Notes: generated by a model from the sequence alone, not told the origin. Shown: positions 1 through 10,402, counted from the first letter of the stretch. The stretch is DNA of 64,000 nucleotides from Roseospira marina (GCF_014197855.1 NZ_JACIGJ010000001.1:62001-126000), one strand, 5' to 3'. Numbers and translations are program-made.

Positions 1-535
<535 letters not shown>

Positions 536-628
536 GGCCTTGTCCGTGTCGCCGGCCGCGCTTCGGCGCGGCCTGGCGGTCACGTCCTTCTTTGCCTCTC
601 ATTCCTTTCAGTTCCCATGGAGGACGCA

Positions 629-2092
629 ATGACCCCCTTGGATGAAGCCGGCGGCACCGTTTCCGGCGAGGACCTGATCGCCGAGGTCTTGTCCGCATAT
701 CCCGCGAAGTTCGGCAAGCGCCGGAGCAAGCATCTGACCGTGGCCCGCACCGCGGAGGGCGAGGACGCCCCTGGGTGCGGCGTGAAGTCGAACGTGAAGT
801 CGATCCCCGGCGTCATGACCATTCGTGGCTGCGCCTACGCCGGCTCGAAGGGCGTGGTATGGGGCCCGATCAAGGACATGGTTCACATTTCCCACGGCCC
901 GGTGGGCTGTGGCCACTACTCCTGGTCCCAGCGCCGCAACTACTTCAACGGCACGACGGGCATCAACTCCTTCGTCACCATGCAGGTGACCTCGGACTTC
1001 CAGGAACGCGACATTGTGTTCGGCGGCGATAAGAAGCTGGGCACCATGATCGACGAGATCGAGACCCTGTTCCCGCTGAACAAGGGTGTGACCGTCCAGT
1101 CCGAGTGCCCGATCGGCCTGATCGGCGACGACATCGAGGGTGTCGCCAAGAAGAAGGCCAAGGAAATCGGCAAGACGATCGTGCCGGTGCGCTGCGAGGG
1201 CTTCCGTGGCGTGTCCCAGTCGCTGGGCCACCACATCGCCAACGACACCATTCGCGACTACGTCCTGAAGGACAAGGCCAACGCGGACGGCGGCACCGAC
1301 TACGACGTCAACGTCATCGGCGACTACAACATCGGTGGTGACGCCTGGGCCTCCCGGCGCCTGCTGGAAGAGCTTGGTCTGCGTGTCGTGTCCGTCTGGT
1401 CCGGTGACTGCACGTTGTCGGAAATGGAACACGCCCCGAAGGCGAAGCTGAACCTCATCCACTGCTACCGGTCGATGAACTACATCTGCCGTCACATGGA
1501 AGAGACGTTCGGTGTGCCCTGGATGGAGTTCAACTTCTTCGGCCCGACCCAGATCGCCAAGTCGCTGCGTGACATCGCGTCGAAGTTCGACGAGACGATC
1601 CAGAAGAACGCCGAGGCGGTGATCGCCAAGTACCAGCCGATGGTCGACGCGGTTCTGGCCAAGTACAAGCCGCGCCTGGAGAACAAGAAGGTCATGCTGT
1701 ACGTCGGTGGCCTGCGGCCCCGCCACGTCGCGACGGCCTACGACGACCTGGGCATGGACATCATCGGCACCGGCTACGAATTCGCCCATGGCGACGATTA
1801 CAAGCGGACCAGCCCCTACGTGAAGGAAGGCACGCTGATCTACGATGATGTGACCGGCTTCGAGCTGGAGCAGTTCATCGAGAAGCTGCGTCCCGACCTG
1901 GTCGGCTCGGGCATCAAGGAAAAGTATGCCACGCAGAAGATGGGCATTCCGTTCCGGCAGATGCACTCGTGGGACTACTCCGGCCCGTACCATGGCTACG
2001 ATGGCTTCGCGGTGTTCGCCCGCGACATGGACATGGCCGTCAACAGCCCGGTCTGGAGCCTCACCAAGGCGCCCTGGAAGGCCGCTTCCTGA
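629..2092 (+). CDS. nifD: nitrogenase MoFe protein alpha chain NifD
   Basis: This is the alpha subunit of dinitrogenase, which holds FeMo-cofactor and shares the P-cluster with NifK. P-cluster cysteines are at 68 (RGCAYAG), 94 (GPVGCGH) and 160 (QSECPIG). The cofactor ligands are Cys261 (SGDCTLSEM) and His446 (MHSWDYSG). The length of 487 residues and the absence of a delta-subunit gene between it and nifK point to the Mo enzyme, not the V or Fe-only forms. An in-frame ATG lies 12 bases upstream at 617, but GGAGG at 619-623 sits five bases before the ATG at 629, so 629 is the preferred start. Confidence 0.98.
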   Translation: MTPLDEAGGTVSGEDLIAEVLSAYPAKFGKRRSKHLTVARTAEGEDAPGCGVKSNVKSIPGVMTIRGCAYAGSKGVVWGPIKDMVHISHGPVGCGHYSWSQRRNYFNGTTGINSFVTMQVTSDFQERDIVFGGDKKLGTMIDEIETLFPLNKGVTVQSECPIGLIGDDIEGVAKKKAKEIGKTIVPVRCEGFRGVSQSLGHHIANDTIRDYVLKDKANADGGTDYDVNVIGDYNIGGDAWASRRLLEELGLRVVSVWSGDCTLSEMEHAPKAKLNLIHCYRSMNYICRHMEETFGVPWMEFNFFGPTQIAKSLRDIASKFDETIQKNAEAVIAKYQPMVDAVLAKYKPRLENKKVMLYVGGLRPRHVATAYDDLGMDIIGTGYEFAHGDDYKRTSPYVKEGTLIYDDVTGFELEQFIEKLRPDLVGSGIKEKYATQKMGIPFRQMHSWDYSGPYHGYDGFAVFARDMDMAVNSPVWSLTKAPWKAAS

Positions 2093-2116
2093 TCCCCTCT
2101 CGCGTGGAGAAAGACC

Positions 2117-3655
2117 ATGCCACAGAACGCAGATCGCGTGCTTGACCATGCCACGCTGTTCCGGGAGCCGGAATACGAGGCCATGTTCGAGAGCAAGCGG
2201 AACGCCTTTGAGTGTCCGCATCCGGAAGAGAAGGTCCAGGAGATTGCCGACTGGACCAAGTCCTGGGATTACCGCGAGAAGAACTTCAACCGTGAGGTTC
2301 TGACCGTGAACCCCGCCAAGGCCTGCCAGCCGCTGGGCGCCGTGTTCGCCGCCGCCGGCTTCGACGGCTGCCTGTCGATGGTGCACGGCTCGCAGGGCTG
2401 CGTCGCGTATTACCGCTCGCACCTGGCGCGTCACTTCAAGGAGCCGTGCTCGGCGGTCTCCACCTCGATGACCGAGGACGCCGCCGTGTTCGGTGGCCTG
2501 CAGAACCTGGTCGACGGTCTGACCAACGCCTCGGCGCTGTACGACCCGAAGATGATCGCCATCTCGACCACCTGCATGGCTGAAGTGATCGGGGACGATC
2601 TGAACTCGTTCGTCATCCAGGCGAAGGAAAAGAACGGCTTCAGCAAGGAGTTCCCGGTTCCCTTCGCGCACACCCCGGCCTTCGTCGGCAGCCACGTCAA
2701 TGGCTACGACGTCATGGTCAAGAGCATCGTCGCCAACTTCTGGACCAAGGAAGAGGGCGAGCCGACCCCGGGCGAGGCGATCAACATCATTCCGGGCTTC
2801 GACGGCTTCGCGGTCGCCAACAATCGCGAACTGACCCGGATGCTGGACCTGATGGGGGTTGAGCACACCCTCCTCTCCGACGTCTCGGACGTCTTCGACA
2901 CGCCGACCGATGGCACCTTCCGCATGTACGCGGGGGGCACCACGATCGACGAGATCAAGGCGGCCCGGAACGCCAAGGCCACGCTGGCGCTGCAGCAGTG
3001 GTGCTCCGAGAAGACTCTGGAGATGGTGGCGGACGAAACCAGCCAGACGACCCAGGCCTTCAACTACCCGATGGGCGTGTCGGCGACCGACGCGTTCCTG
3101 ATGGCGGTGTCCGAGATCACGGGCAAGGCCATTCCGGAAAGCCTGGAGTTGGAGCGCGGCCGTCTGGTCGACGCCATGACGGACAGCCAGTCCTGGTTGC
3201 ATGGCCGCAAGATGGCCGTCTTCGGGGACCCGGACTTCGTCTACGGCATGACCGCGTTCCTGCTGGAGCTGGGTGTCGAGCCGGTGCACTGCCTGTCCAC
3301 CAACGGCAACCCGGCTTGGGAAAAGAAGATGAAGGCCCTGCTGGAAGACTCGCCGTTCGGCAAGGACACCCAGGTGTGGCCGCGCAAGGATCTGTGGCAT
3401 CTGCGGTCCCTGCTTGCGACCGAGCCGGCCGAGTTCGTGATCGGCAGTTCGCACGGCAAGTTCCTGCAACAGGACCTTGGAATCCCTCTGATCCGGTTGA
3501 CGTTCCCGATCTTCGACCGGCACCATCACCACCGCTTCCCGACTCTGGGCTATCAGGGTGGTCTGCGGGTTCTCGTGACGCTGCTTGACGCGGTGCTTGA
3601 CAAACTGGACCGGGACACGGAAAAGCCCGGTATCAGTTACGATCTCACCCGCTAA
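2117..3655 (+). CDS. nifK: nitrogenase MoFe protein beta chain NifK
   Basis: This is the beta subunit of dinitrogenase, which completes the P-cluster with NifD. Cysteines at 70 (AKACQPLG), 95 ([10 protein letters not shown]) and 153 (STTCMAEV) fall at exactly the numbering known for the Azotobacter vinelandii protein. The 512-residue length is normal for the family. A GGAGA motif lies about seven bases before the ATG. The gene is only 24 bases after nifD, so the two are surely co-transcribed. The NifK product is followed by a ferredoxin gene instead of nifE. Confidence 0.98.
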   Translation: MPQNADRVLDHATLFREPEYEAMFESKRNAFECPHPEEKVQEIADWTKSWDYREKNFNREVLTVNPAKACQPLGAVFAAAGFDGCLSMVHGSQGCVAYYRSHLARHFKEPCSAVSTSMTEDAAVFGGLQNLVDGLTNASALYDPKMIAISTTCMAEVIGDDLNSFVIQAKEKNGFSKEFPVPFAHTPAFVGSHVNGYDVMVKSIVANFWTKEEGEPTPGEAINIIPGFDGFAVANNRELTRMLDLMGVEHTLLSDVSDVFDTPTDGTFRMYAGGTTIDEIKAARNAKATLALQQWCSEKTLEMVADETSQTTQAFNYPMGVSATDAFLMAVSEITGKAIPESLELERGRLVDAMTDSQSWLHGRKMAVFGDPDFVYGMTAFLLELGVEPVHCLSTNGNPAWEKKMKALLEDSPFGKDTQVWPRKDLWHLRSLLATEPAEFVIGSSHGKFLQQDLGIPLIRLTFPIFDRHHHHRFPTLGYQGGLRVLVTLLDAVLDKLDRDTEKPGISYDLTR

Positions 3656-3738
3656 GACAGTGACTCGGCGCAGCGGCGTGCGGCGGTGTCTCCACCGTGC
3701 GCCGCTCCCGGTTTCCCGGCAACCAGGAGGACAGGGCA

Positions 3739-4035
3739 ATGCTTGAGAGCAACTCCATCAAGGTCGAGGACAAGCTCTTCCAGAATCGGTACAAGGTTGA
3801 CGAGGGCAACCCGCATGTGTGCATCGAGCCGCACACCGTCCCGTCGGACGTGCTCCAGGCGCTGGTTAAGCTGTGCCCCGCCGGCTGCTATCAGAAGGCC
3901 GACGACGGAACCGTCGAGGTGTTGCCGGACGGCTGCATGGAGTGTGGTACCTGCCGCGTGCTGACGGCCGAGACGGGTGAACTGCAGTGGAACTATCCGC
4001 GTGGCGGCTACGGGATCCAGTTCAAGTTTGGATGA
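3739..4035 (+). CDS. fixX: FixX-type ferredoxin-like protein
   Basis: This 98-residue protein matches FixX, the ferredoxin partner of the FixABC electron-bifurcating complex that reduces the low-potential donor to nitrogenase. The cluster ligands are Cys66, Cys69 and Cys72 (CMECGTC) plus Cys46 in KLCPAGCY. The family's C-terminal motif [13 protein letters not shown] is present. AGGAGG at 3725-3730 lies eight bases before the ATG at 3739, which favours this start over an in-frame ATG at 3697. It follows nifK by 83 bases and ends at a strong terminator. No fixA, fixB or fixC lies in the window, so the partner complex must be encoded elsewhere. Confidence 0.93.
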   Translation: MLESNSIKVEDKLFQNRYKVDEGNPHVCIEPHTVPSDVLQALVKLCPAGCYQKADDGTVEVLPDGCMECGTCRVLTAETGELQWNYPRGGYGIQFKFG

Positions 4036-4045
4036 TGAATGGGAC

Positions 4046-4134
4046 GCGGGTCACTCTGTGACCCGCCCGGATACGCTTGGATGTCGATCCTCTGTGTGAG
4101 TGTGGCGGTCGCCCTTGGGTGGCCGTCTTTTTTT
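4046..4134 (+). terminator. terminator of the nifHDK-fixX operon
   Basis: Two hairpins follow fixX. The first is a perfect GCGGGTCAC/GTGACCCGC stem with a three-base loop at 4046-4066. The second pairs 4104-4113 with 4118-4127, using several G-U pairs across a four-base loop, and runs straight into seven T residues. The second is a classical intrinsic terminator; the first may add stability or protect the mRNA end. Confidence 0.85.
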
Positions 4135-4258
4135 CGTCAGGGGGGCTTTCGTCCGACCAAAAGGGGTCGCGCGGTTTTACAACGCTCCTTCCCAAGTCGT
4201 ATGATAACACACCGCGGGTGATCCCGGGTGGTCCGGAGCGGATCAAAAGGGAGCGTAC

Positions 4259-5140
4259 ATGGACGAGGCAGCGGTCAGGGCGGGTGCTACGCCCACGACA
4301 CGAACGCAGGCGCGGGCGGCAGGCCCGAAACGCACGTTCTCCATCGAGCGCCATTTGCGCCGCGGGGAAGACGCCGCGATGGTGTTTGACGTCGGCGCGG
4401 GCGCCGAAACGGGCGCGATTACCGCGCTGCTCGATGAAATCAAGAGTTTGCGTGGCGATATCGGTGACCTTCGGTCCGAGCTGGTGGACGCCGTGAAGGC
4501 GCCTCCTCCTCCTCCGGCCGAGCCGGTTCCGGTGGCCGAGGCGCCGCCCCGGGCGCCGCACGACCCGGCCTCCTATGCCGACGCCGGGAACGACTGGAAG
4601 CGGGAAGCGGAACTCCTGCGGATCGAAGTCGCCCGCATGGTGCGCAGTCTGGCCTCCACCAAGCGCGAGATCGCCGAGATCAAGCATCCCCTGCGTTCGG
4701 CGGACGAAGACCGGATGATCAAGGCGGCCAACGAGCTCGACGCAATCGTCGACGCCACGGAGGCCGCTACCAACGATATCCTCGACGCCAGCGAAACCAT
4801 CAGTAACCACGCGGTGGATATGCTGTCCGAGATGGGCGAGGCCGACGCGTTCGCGCCAAAACTCCGCGACATCAACGAGCAGGTTGGCCGGATCATGGAA
4901 GCCTGCAACTTCCAGGACATCACCGGGCAGCGCGTCAACAAGGTCGTCAAAACCCTGGAGTTCATCGAGGATCGCATCCGTACGATCGTCGAGGACTGGG
5001 GGCGTGAGGCGTTCTTGGATCTGCCGTTGCCGGACGAGGACGTGGCGGACGATCCGGCGGATGAAAGCAAGCTTCTGAATGGCCCCCAACTCGCCAACAA
5101 GGGGCTGAGCCAGGATGACATCGACGCCCTGTTTGGATGA
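4259..5140 (+). CDS. cheZ: CheZ-type chemotaxis protein phosphatase
   Basis: This 293-residue protein dephosphorylates CheY-P and so resets flagellar switching. A long helical region (about 115-250) carries the CheZ signature at 218-224 (FQDITGQ), with Asp220 and Gln224 matching the catalytic pair of the family. A proline-rich linker lies at 81-100. The last residues, LSQDDIDALFG, resemble the CheY-binding tails of CheZ and the FliM N-terminus. AAGGGAG at 4247-4253 lies five bases before the ATG. It is separated from the nif operon by a terminator and is far from motAB (17-19 kb), so it stands as its own unit. Confidence 0.88.
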   Translation: MDEAAVRAGATPTTRTQARAAGPKRTFSIERHLRRGEDAAMVFDVGAGAETGAITALLDEIKSLRGDIGDLRSELVDAVKAPPPPPAEPVPVAEAPPRAPHDPASYADAGNDWKREAELLRIEVARMVRSLASTKREIAEIKHPLRSADEDRMIKAANELDAIVDATEAATNDILDASETISNHAVDMLSEMGEADAFAPKLRDINEQVGRIMEACNFQDITGQRVNKVVKTLEFIEDRIRTIVEDWGREAFLDLPLPDEDVADDPADESKLLNGPQLANKGLSQDDIDALFG

Positions 5141-5300
5141 CCGCCGTCCCGTGTTCCGGTCCCCGACGGCGGGGTGCCAGCGGGTGTTTCTCGCGGTCGT
5201 CCTTGTTGCGGCTCTGTCCGCGTGTGAAAGCCTGGATCTGCGCGGCTCCTACGGGACCCGTTCCGGGGTCGATGCCGTTAGGCTCGCCATCCCGCTGTGA
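5115..5300 (+). CDS. small putative lipoprotein overlapping cheZ
   Basis: This is a possible 61-residue exported protein whose ATG lies inside the last codons of cheZ in another frame. The sequence has a hydrophobic stretch (VFLAVVLVAAL) ending in a lipobox-like LSAC, so the mature peptide would be only about 25 residues. It ends three bases before a strong terminator, which fits a translated distal gene of the cheZ transcript. There is no clear homologue and the ribosome-binding site is weak, so it could be a chance frame. Confidence 0.45.
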   Translation: MTSTPCLDDRRPVFRSPTAGCQRVFLAVVLVAALSACESLDLRGSYGTRSGVDAVRLAIPL

Positions 5301-5302
5301 GT

Positions 5303-5342
5303 CCCCACCCCCGTCGCTGAGACGGCGGTGGGGCTTTCTGTT
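5303..5342 (+). terminator. intrinsic terminator after cheZ
   Basis: A 13-bp stem with one mismatch pairs 5303-5315 with 5321-5333 across a five-base loop and is followed by CTTTCTGTTTT. It ends the cheZ transcript. Confidence 0.85.
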
Positions 5343-5761
5343 TTCGGGCACCGCGGCCCCGGCTTGGAGCAAATCCCGAGCAATTTGGAACAGATAGGTC
5401 ACGGCGACGATTTGCTTCAAAATCAAGATCCTAGAGCCTGTTCGAGGAGTCCTGTGCCACCGAGCAGGCTCTCGATGCGACGGAAGACACCGAGGAGTCG
5501 GGCCGGCCGTTCGGCGCGGAGCCCGCCCCTCATGGGGCTGCGCGGCGCCGCCGCGAGAGGGGAGGGCGTGAAAAGCTAATATGCAAGGCGAAAAACGCTC
5601 TGGAACTACCTGTTCTTGCTCATTTATCCCTTGATTTAAAACTCCTTTGGTGGTTCTCTGCCATGGTGTGGAGGTCCGTTTGACGCGGGCTTTGGTGCGT
5701 CGGGGCCGCCGGCCGGGCGAGCGCGGGCGTGGGCCCCGCGAGCGAAGGAGGTAGACGTCAG
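5343..5761. repeat. dispersed repeat copy A within a gene-free stretch
   Basis: No gene is seen in these 419 bases. Positions 5366-5419 hold copy A of a dispersed repeat (AGCAAATCCCGAGC ... ACGATTTGCT), whose two ends are themselves inverted. Related copies lie near 31045-31106 and 56847-56951. A TAGAGC end motif follows at 5432-5437. A separate imperfect hairpin pairs 5436-5444 with 5461-5469. The section at about 5575-5660 is AT-richer than its surroundings and probably holds the promoter of the downstream lipoprotein gene, but no clear -35/-10 pair is visible. Confidence 0.7.
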
Positions 5762-7018
5762 ATGAGACGGTCCAACGAATCAGCGCGGCGGAGCGCGGCC
5801 GACCGGTCCCTCCGTTCTCCGGTCATGATCGGTGGCGGTATCGTGTGCGTGGCACTGGCCCTCGCGAGTTGCGAGACGTCGGAAGAGGGGAATGGGACCG
5901 GGAGCGGATCGCCCGTGACGGCGGCGTCCGCCGCTGCGCCGATGGTCGATCCGGCCGGACCGATCGGGGCCTCACCATTGCCGCGCGCGACCGTGGGCGA
6001 CACCTACGTGTTTGACAATCCACAGGAACGCTGGACGGTCGTGGCGGTGGACGATGACCGCGTGACATGGGAAAGCGATCAGGGCGCCTCCCGCGTCACC
6101 CAGGTCGATCCCTTGATGCCCAGCATCGAATCGGCGGCGCCTGGATTCGGTCAGGTGACCCGGATCATCCAGAGCCAGACCGGCGCGCTGTGGCCGCTCG
6201 CGGTCGGCAACGAAAGCAGTTTCGTCGTTGCGGTCGGCATGGAACAGCCGCCGTACAGCCAATCGCTGGCCTGGAACTGCCGCGTCGTGGGTGTGTCCCG
6301 GATCGATGTCGAGGCCGGCACCTTCAACACGCACAAGGTCGCTTGCGCGCGGTCCGATGGGTTGCGCCTGAACACCTACTACGCGCCGACTGCGGGGTAT
6401 TTCGTCCGCCGCGAGGTCACCACGGCCGACCAGCAACAGGAAACGCGGTCCCTGGTGTCCTTCGACAATGCGGCCAGTGCCGCCGCCAGCCCGGATATGG
6501 CCAACGCCCCGCGGCCCGATACGGCACCGGCCGCGCCGGTTCGGGCGACTCCGCTGGCGCCGCAATCGGAGGGCGGCGCATCGTCGGGTGCAACGCCGTC
6601 GGCTCCGGCCGCGATGCCGGCCGTGCCCTCGGCCATGCCGCCGGCTGACACGCCATCGGCCTCAACGCCCGCGCCGGCTCCCGCGCCTGTCGCGGCTCCG
6701 GCACCGACACGCGCGGCCCCTGCGGCGACTGCGGCGGCGTCCGCCTCGGCGCCCCCGTCGGGCGGATGGTCGGGCGCGGGTGTCCGATTGGCGTCGTTCC
6801 GGAGCGAGGCCGCGGCACGGTCGGGCTGGGCCAAGTTCCAGACGGCCTATCCCAACCTTCTGTCCGGCCTGTCGCCGCGCCTGCAGCGCGTGGATCTCGG
6901 GGCGCAGGGGACCTATCAAAGACTGTATGCTGGGCCCTTCGAATCGCCGCAGCGCGCGCGCGGTCTGTGCGGCAAGATTGAAGAGATGGGCTCAGTCTGC
7001 GACGTGAAGACGTTCTAA
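5762..7018 (+). CDS. SPOR-domain lipoprotein
   Basis: This 418-residue envelope protein has an N-terminal signal ending in the lipobox ALASC, so it should be lipid-anchored. A central globular part (about 60-230) is followed by an Ala/Pro-rich linker (about 230-330) and a C-terminal SPOR-like repeat (about 340-418), a fold that binds denuded septal peptidoglycan glycans. AAGGAGGT at 5746-5751 selects the ATG at 5762 over an upstream in-frame ATG at 5729. The central domain is not recognised. A role at the cell wall or septum is inferred only from the anchor and the SPOR domain. The next gene, also envelope-directed, follows on the same strand. Confidence 0.8.
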   Translation: MRRSNESARRSAADRSLRSPVMIGGGIVCVALALASCETSEEGNGTGSGSPVTAASAAAPMVDPAGPIGASPLPRATVGDTYVFDNPQERWTVVAVDDDRVTWESDQGASRVTQVDPLMPSIESAAPGFGQVTRIIQSQTGALWPLAVGNESSFVVAVGMEQPPYSQSLAWNCRVVGVSRIDVEAGTFNTHKVACARSDGLRLNTYYAPTAGYFVRREVTTADQQQETRSLVSFDNAASAAASPDMANAPRPDTAPAAPVRATPLAPQSEGGASSGATPSAPAAMPAVPSAMPPADTPSASTPAPAPAPVAAPAPTRAAPAATAAASASAPPSGGWSGAGVRLASFRSEAAARSGWAKFQTAYPNLLSGLSPRLQRVDLGAQGTYQRLYAGPFESPQRARGLCGKIEEMGSVCDVKTF

Positions 7019-7154
7019 CCCGACACCCACGGGGCGGAACGGCGGGCGGCCCAGGACCGGAGCCGCCCGTCACTCGTCCAAACCCGAGTTCGGCGTGGCG
7101 GGGACAGAGCCACCGCCGGCATCGTTGCGGAACCGAAGGCATGGGAGGGCAGGC

Positions 7155-7631
7155 ATGGCACCCCGGCAGTCACGCACACCCTGGTGGATCAGTGTGGTGG
7201 CGGTCGCCGCCCTCGTGGGCGTGACGGCCTACGCGTGGACCACTGTTGAGGATCGGGAGGCGGCGCTGGCGGACCTGCGCGCGGAGCGACAGGCCCTGCG
7301 CAGTCAGGTCGGCGCGTTGGCGGAGGAACGCGATGCGGTTGTTCGGGAACTGGAGGCCGCGCTGCGGATCGGCGAGGGTCTGAGCGCGCGCGTCGATCAG
7401 CTTGAGGCCGATCTTGCCGAGGCGAACCGCACCCGCCTGGAGGTCCGGGAGGTGCGTGGCACGGCGGACTTCCCGATTCAGCGGGCCATGGCCGAGGCCG
7501 GCGATACGGTGTCGGCCTTCGCGGCGCGCGAGGGGACGACGGATGCCGTGGTACGGGCGCTCAACCCGTGGCTCGGCAATACGACCGAGCTGGACGGCTG
7601 GCAGACTCTTTGGGTGCCCAAGCCGGAGTGA
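7155..7631 (+). CDS. membrane-anchored coiled-coil protein with LysM-like domain
   Basis: This 158-residue protein has one N-terminal transmembrane segment (WWISVVAVAALVGVTAYAW), a coiled coil (about 30-90) and a C-terminal segment that reads like LysM (GDTVSAFAAREGTT ... LNPWL ... GWQTLWVPK), a peptidoglycan-binding module. GGGAGGG at 7143-7149 lies five bases before this ATG. It follows the SPOR lipoprotein by 136 bases on the same strand and may work in the same envelope process, which is inference. The LysM call is by motif only; the repeat is shorter than the family model. Confidence 0.6.
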   Translation: MAPRQSRTPWWISVVAVAALVGVTAYAWTTVEDREAALADLRAERQALRSQVGALAEERDAVVRELEAALRIGEGLSARVDQLEADLAEANRTRLEVREVRGTADFPIQRAMAEAGDTVSAFAAREGTTDAVVRALNPWLGNTTELDGWQTLWVPKPE

Positions 7632-7638
7632 GCCGGCG

Positions 7639-9690
7639 TCACGTCTGCCCTGCGCCGCCCGACCCTGGTGGGCGTCCGGCCGCATGATCGGCCCAGAGGG
7701 CGCGGAAGGCGTCCTCAAGCTGCGCGGCGTAGGCTGCCGGATCGCACAGGGGCAAGCCCCGAAGCCGGTCCCTCAGATGGGCCCGGATGTCAGTCAGTGC
7801 GTCGCGCTGGCGATCCATCATGATGGCGCGGGTAACGTAGTCCTCCGGGGTGGTCGCTATCCAGTCGGCGAGCCCGGCGCGGGTCAGGTGGGACACGGCG
7901 TGCCGGCCGTTGGGATAGCGGCCGGCGAGGGTGATCGTTGGTACGCCCATCCACAGCAGTTCCAGAACCGTCAGGCCCCCGGACCAGGGATCGCTGTCCA
8001 GCGCGACGTCGACCGTGGCATACAGCGCCATCATGCCGGCGCGGTCACGCCCCCCTTCGAGAGACACCCGGTCGATGTCGAGCCCCGCTCGGGTCATGCG
8101 CGCGCGCAGGGCGGCCCGCACGGCGGCGCGGTCCAGCGCCCGCGCCTGAACGACGAGACGGGCGCCGGGACAGGCCGCCAGAACGCGGCCCCACCGCGCC
8201 AGCAGCGGGTCGTTGATCTTGTCCATCCGGTTGAACGAACCGAAGGTCAGATGGCCGCGCGTGCGCATGGGAGGTGGGCCGGGATCTGGCGCGTCGGGTG
8301 GCGGCTGGAAAAAATAGGCGCCGTGCGGCAGACAGACCGGACGCTCCGGCAGAAGCGTTGGGTCAGCGACATGCGCCGCGTCAGTCAGCAGGGCGTCGAG
8401 AGCCGGCAAGCCGAGGCCGCCGAATACATCGCCCCAGAGCACCTGGACTGGCGCCGGGCGCTCCGCCAGCGCCTCCAGGGCCTGGGGCAGGGTGGTGGGC
8501 GTCAGCAGCACCAGCACATGCGGACTCAGGGTCCGAATCGTTTCCAGGAGGGCCTGGGGGCTGGCGGTCGGCACGGTGTGGACCGGCACGCCGACGATGC
8601 CCGACGGGGGCGGTGTCGGGGCGTGGTCGGCCGGGGTTGCGTGGACGAGGTGGGCGGCGATACGGGCCGAAGCGTTCGGCCGGGCGTGCGCTTCGATGGC
8701 CGGCAGAGCCAGCGCGGCGACCTGAGGGCGGCCGAGGTCGCCCACATACACCACGCGCAACGGCGCGGGCGCTGGGTCCTGCGGCGTCGCGGCGGGGGTC
8801 CAGGCTCCTGCGCGCGGTTCCACGCCCGCGTGCTCGGCGGCGATCCTGTCGGTCGTGATGCCTGGGGCATGATGGAGGATGGAGAGCACGTCCCCGATCA
8901 GGGCCGGCGATCGCCGCAGGGTGGGCGGCACGCGCAGCACGAGGGCGGCGGCGGCGTCGGCGTCGCCCTCTGAAAGGCGGAGCGCGGCCAGCCCCATCAC
9001 GGCGCCGGTGTTGGCGGGATCCAGGTGAAGGGCGCGCCGGAACGCGGGCTCCGCATCCTCCCCGTCCTGGTGGCGGGTCGCCACGGTGCCCAGGGTGGTC
9101 CAGGCGGCGGCGTAACCCGGCGCCGCGCACAGGGCAGCCCGAGCGGCGCGTCGCGCGGTCGTGGCCTGGCCTCGGGCCAGCGCAAGCAGCGCGCGACCGT
9201 GATTCAGGGTCGGGTCGCGGTCGCCCTCGGTCGGGCGGTTGGCCAGCAACGCGGCGGTCTGGTCCAGGGCTCCGGCGGCCAGGGCCGCCATGACGGCGGC
9301 GCCCAGGGCGGCCGAATCGTTCGGGCACCACCGCAGCCAGTCGCGCGCAATGGCGTCGACGTTGGCGGTGAGGCCGGCATGTTGGGCGGTGCGATGCGCA
9401 TCGGCACACACGCGGCTCAAGGGCAGGCCGGGCGTCTCGGCGATGGCAGGGTCGAGGAGGAGCGCGCGGCGCAGGCACCGCCACCCGTCCCGGGTCTCTC
9501 CCCGGGCATGCCGGATGAGGCCCAGGTTGCGCCAACTGTTGGCGTGGGCGGGCAGCCGCTCGACGACCCGCGCGAACACGGCCTCTGCCTCGTCATGCCG
9601 GCCGGCCTGAAGCGCGGTCACGGCACGCGAGAACAGGGCACGCGCGGCGGAGTCGACGGGAGTGGGTGCGGGGGCGTTGGGTTCGACCAC
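7639..9690 (-). CDS. TPR-containing GT41-family glycosyltransferase (SPINDLY/OGT-like)
   Basis: This 683-residue protein has N-terminal tetratricopeptide repeats (about 15-260) and a C-terminal two-part GT41 catalytic region. Recognisable family stretches are LTFGSFNRMDKIND, a DRV segment, and VALDSDPWSGGLTVLELLWMGVP followed by TLAGRYPNGRHAVSHL. Bacterial GT41 enzymes transfer a sugar from a nucleotide sugar to protein or another acceptor; here the donor and acceptor are unknown. It is a single gene, convergent with the LysM-like gene (7 bases apart). Flagellin is a possible target given the motility genes nearby, but that is inference. Confidence 0.82.
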   Translation of the reverse strand: MVEPNAPAPTPVDSAARALFSRAVTALQAGRHDEAEAVFARVVERLPAHANSWRNLGLIRHARGETRDGWRCLRRALLLDPAIAETPGLPLSRVCADAHRTAQHAGLTANVDAIARDWLRWCPNDSAALGAAVMAALAAGALDQTAALLANRPTEGDRDPTLNHGRALLALARGQATTARRAARAALCAAPGYAAAWTTLGTVATRHQDGEDAEPAFRRALHLDPANTGAVMGLAALRLSEGDADAAAALVLRVPPTLRRSPALIGDVLSILHHAPGITTDRIAAEHAGVEPRAGAWTPAATPQDPAPAPLRVVYVGDLGRPQVAALALPAIEAHARPNASARIAAHLVHATPADHAPTPPPSGIVGVPVHTVPTASPQALLETIRTLSPHVLVLLTPTTLPQALEALAERPAPVQVLWGDVFGGLGLPALDALLTDAAHVADPTLLPERPVCLPHGAYFFQPPPDAPDPGPPPMRTRGHLTFGSFNRMDKINDPLLARWGRVLAACPGARLVVQARALDRAAVRAALRARMTRAGLDIDRVSLEGGRDRAGMMALYATVDVALDSDPWSGGLTVLELLWMGVPTITLAGRYPNGRHAVSHLTRAGLADWIATTPEDYVTRAIMMDRQRDALTDIRAHLRDRLRGLPLCDPAAYAAQLEDAFRALWADHAAGRPPGSGGAGQT

Positions 9691-9790
9691 GGACTTACAT
9701 CACCACGGGGCGGGCATCACGACAGGGCGGCGCCCCTCTTATAGCGATGTCGAGCCGTAGGCTCCAGGTCCGGGCCGGCCGCGGCGGCGA

Positions 9791-10078
9791 TTAGGCCGCG
9801 CGGCTGTCGCGCGTGGTCGGATCGTTCGACGAGCGGGCCGCGATGGTGTCCGCGTCGGGCATCGTGGTCAGTCCGTGTTCACGGACATAGCACGGCTGAA
9901 CTGCATCGGTCGCCTGGCCGGCGGTCGTCTGCTCGGCGCGGGCCGGGGTGCCCGACAGGCGTGCCATGAGTCGGCGGACGCCGGCGCGGATCAGGTGGGC
10001 CATATAAACGTCGCGCTGGTGGCGGGCGATCGCTTCCGCGGCAAAGGGACCATCCAGCTTAAGTATCGGTTCGTGCAT
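9791..10078 (-). CDS. small conserved-looking hypothetical protein
   Basis: This 95-residue protein is not recognised. The N-terminal half (HEPILKLDGPFAAEAIARHQ and onward to about residue 42) is predicted helical and basic. The C-terminal half is polar and probably disordered. AAGGAC lies about nine bases upstream of the ATG at 10078, which is why the longer in-frame start at 10150 was not used. It is divergent from the gene at 10403. No function is proposed. Confidence 0.55.
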   Translation of the reverse strand: MHEPILKLDGPFAAEAIARHQRDVYMAHLIRAGVRRLMARLSGTPARAEQTTAGQATDAVQPCYVREHGLTTMPDADTIAARSSNDPTTRDSRAA

Positions 10079-10402
10079 CAGATCTTGTCCTTGTGGCTGA
10101 CAGTGGGCCGCACGCGCGTCACGGGAGCACGCCGTCGTTTCGTTTCGCACTGCGGTATGCGGTTAACATAAGCAGCGGTTCCGGCTTGGATGCGTGCAGA
10201 TTTTGCAGTGCAGAATGGCGCGATTCTGGGTTCTTCGCGGACTGAAGACGGTGTGTTCGCCCGCACTGAGCGCGATCCCTGCGTTGATTCCCAGGGGCGG
10301 GTGCGTCAGCATGGTCTTGTAAGGCTCAGTCGCGGCGTCGGCGGCCGGTGTCCCGGGCGGGATCCGCGCGCGTCGGATCGGGTACGGCAGAAGAGGTCAG
10401 CA
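10079..10402. other. divergent intergenic region
   Basis: These 324 bases separate two divergent small genes and should contain both promoters. No convincing -35/-10 pair, operator palindrome or RNA structure was identified by eye. Confidence 0.4.

Noticed and set aside
629-3655. Alternative (V or Fe-only) nitrogenase
   Set aside because: No delta-subunit gene lies between the alpha and beta genes, and the subunit lengths and ligand positions match the Mo enzyme.
608-3739. 1043-codon open frame on the minus strand across nifD-nifK
   Set aside because: It is antisense to proven nif genes. Its composition (Arg, Gly, Val, His-rich) is that of a shadow frame in high-GC coding DNA, with no family features.
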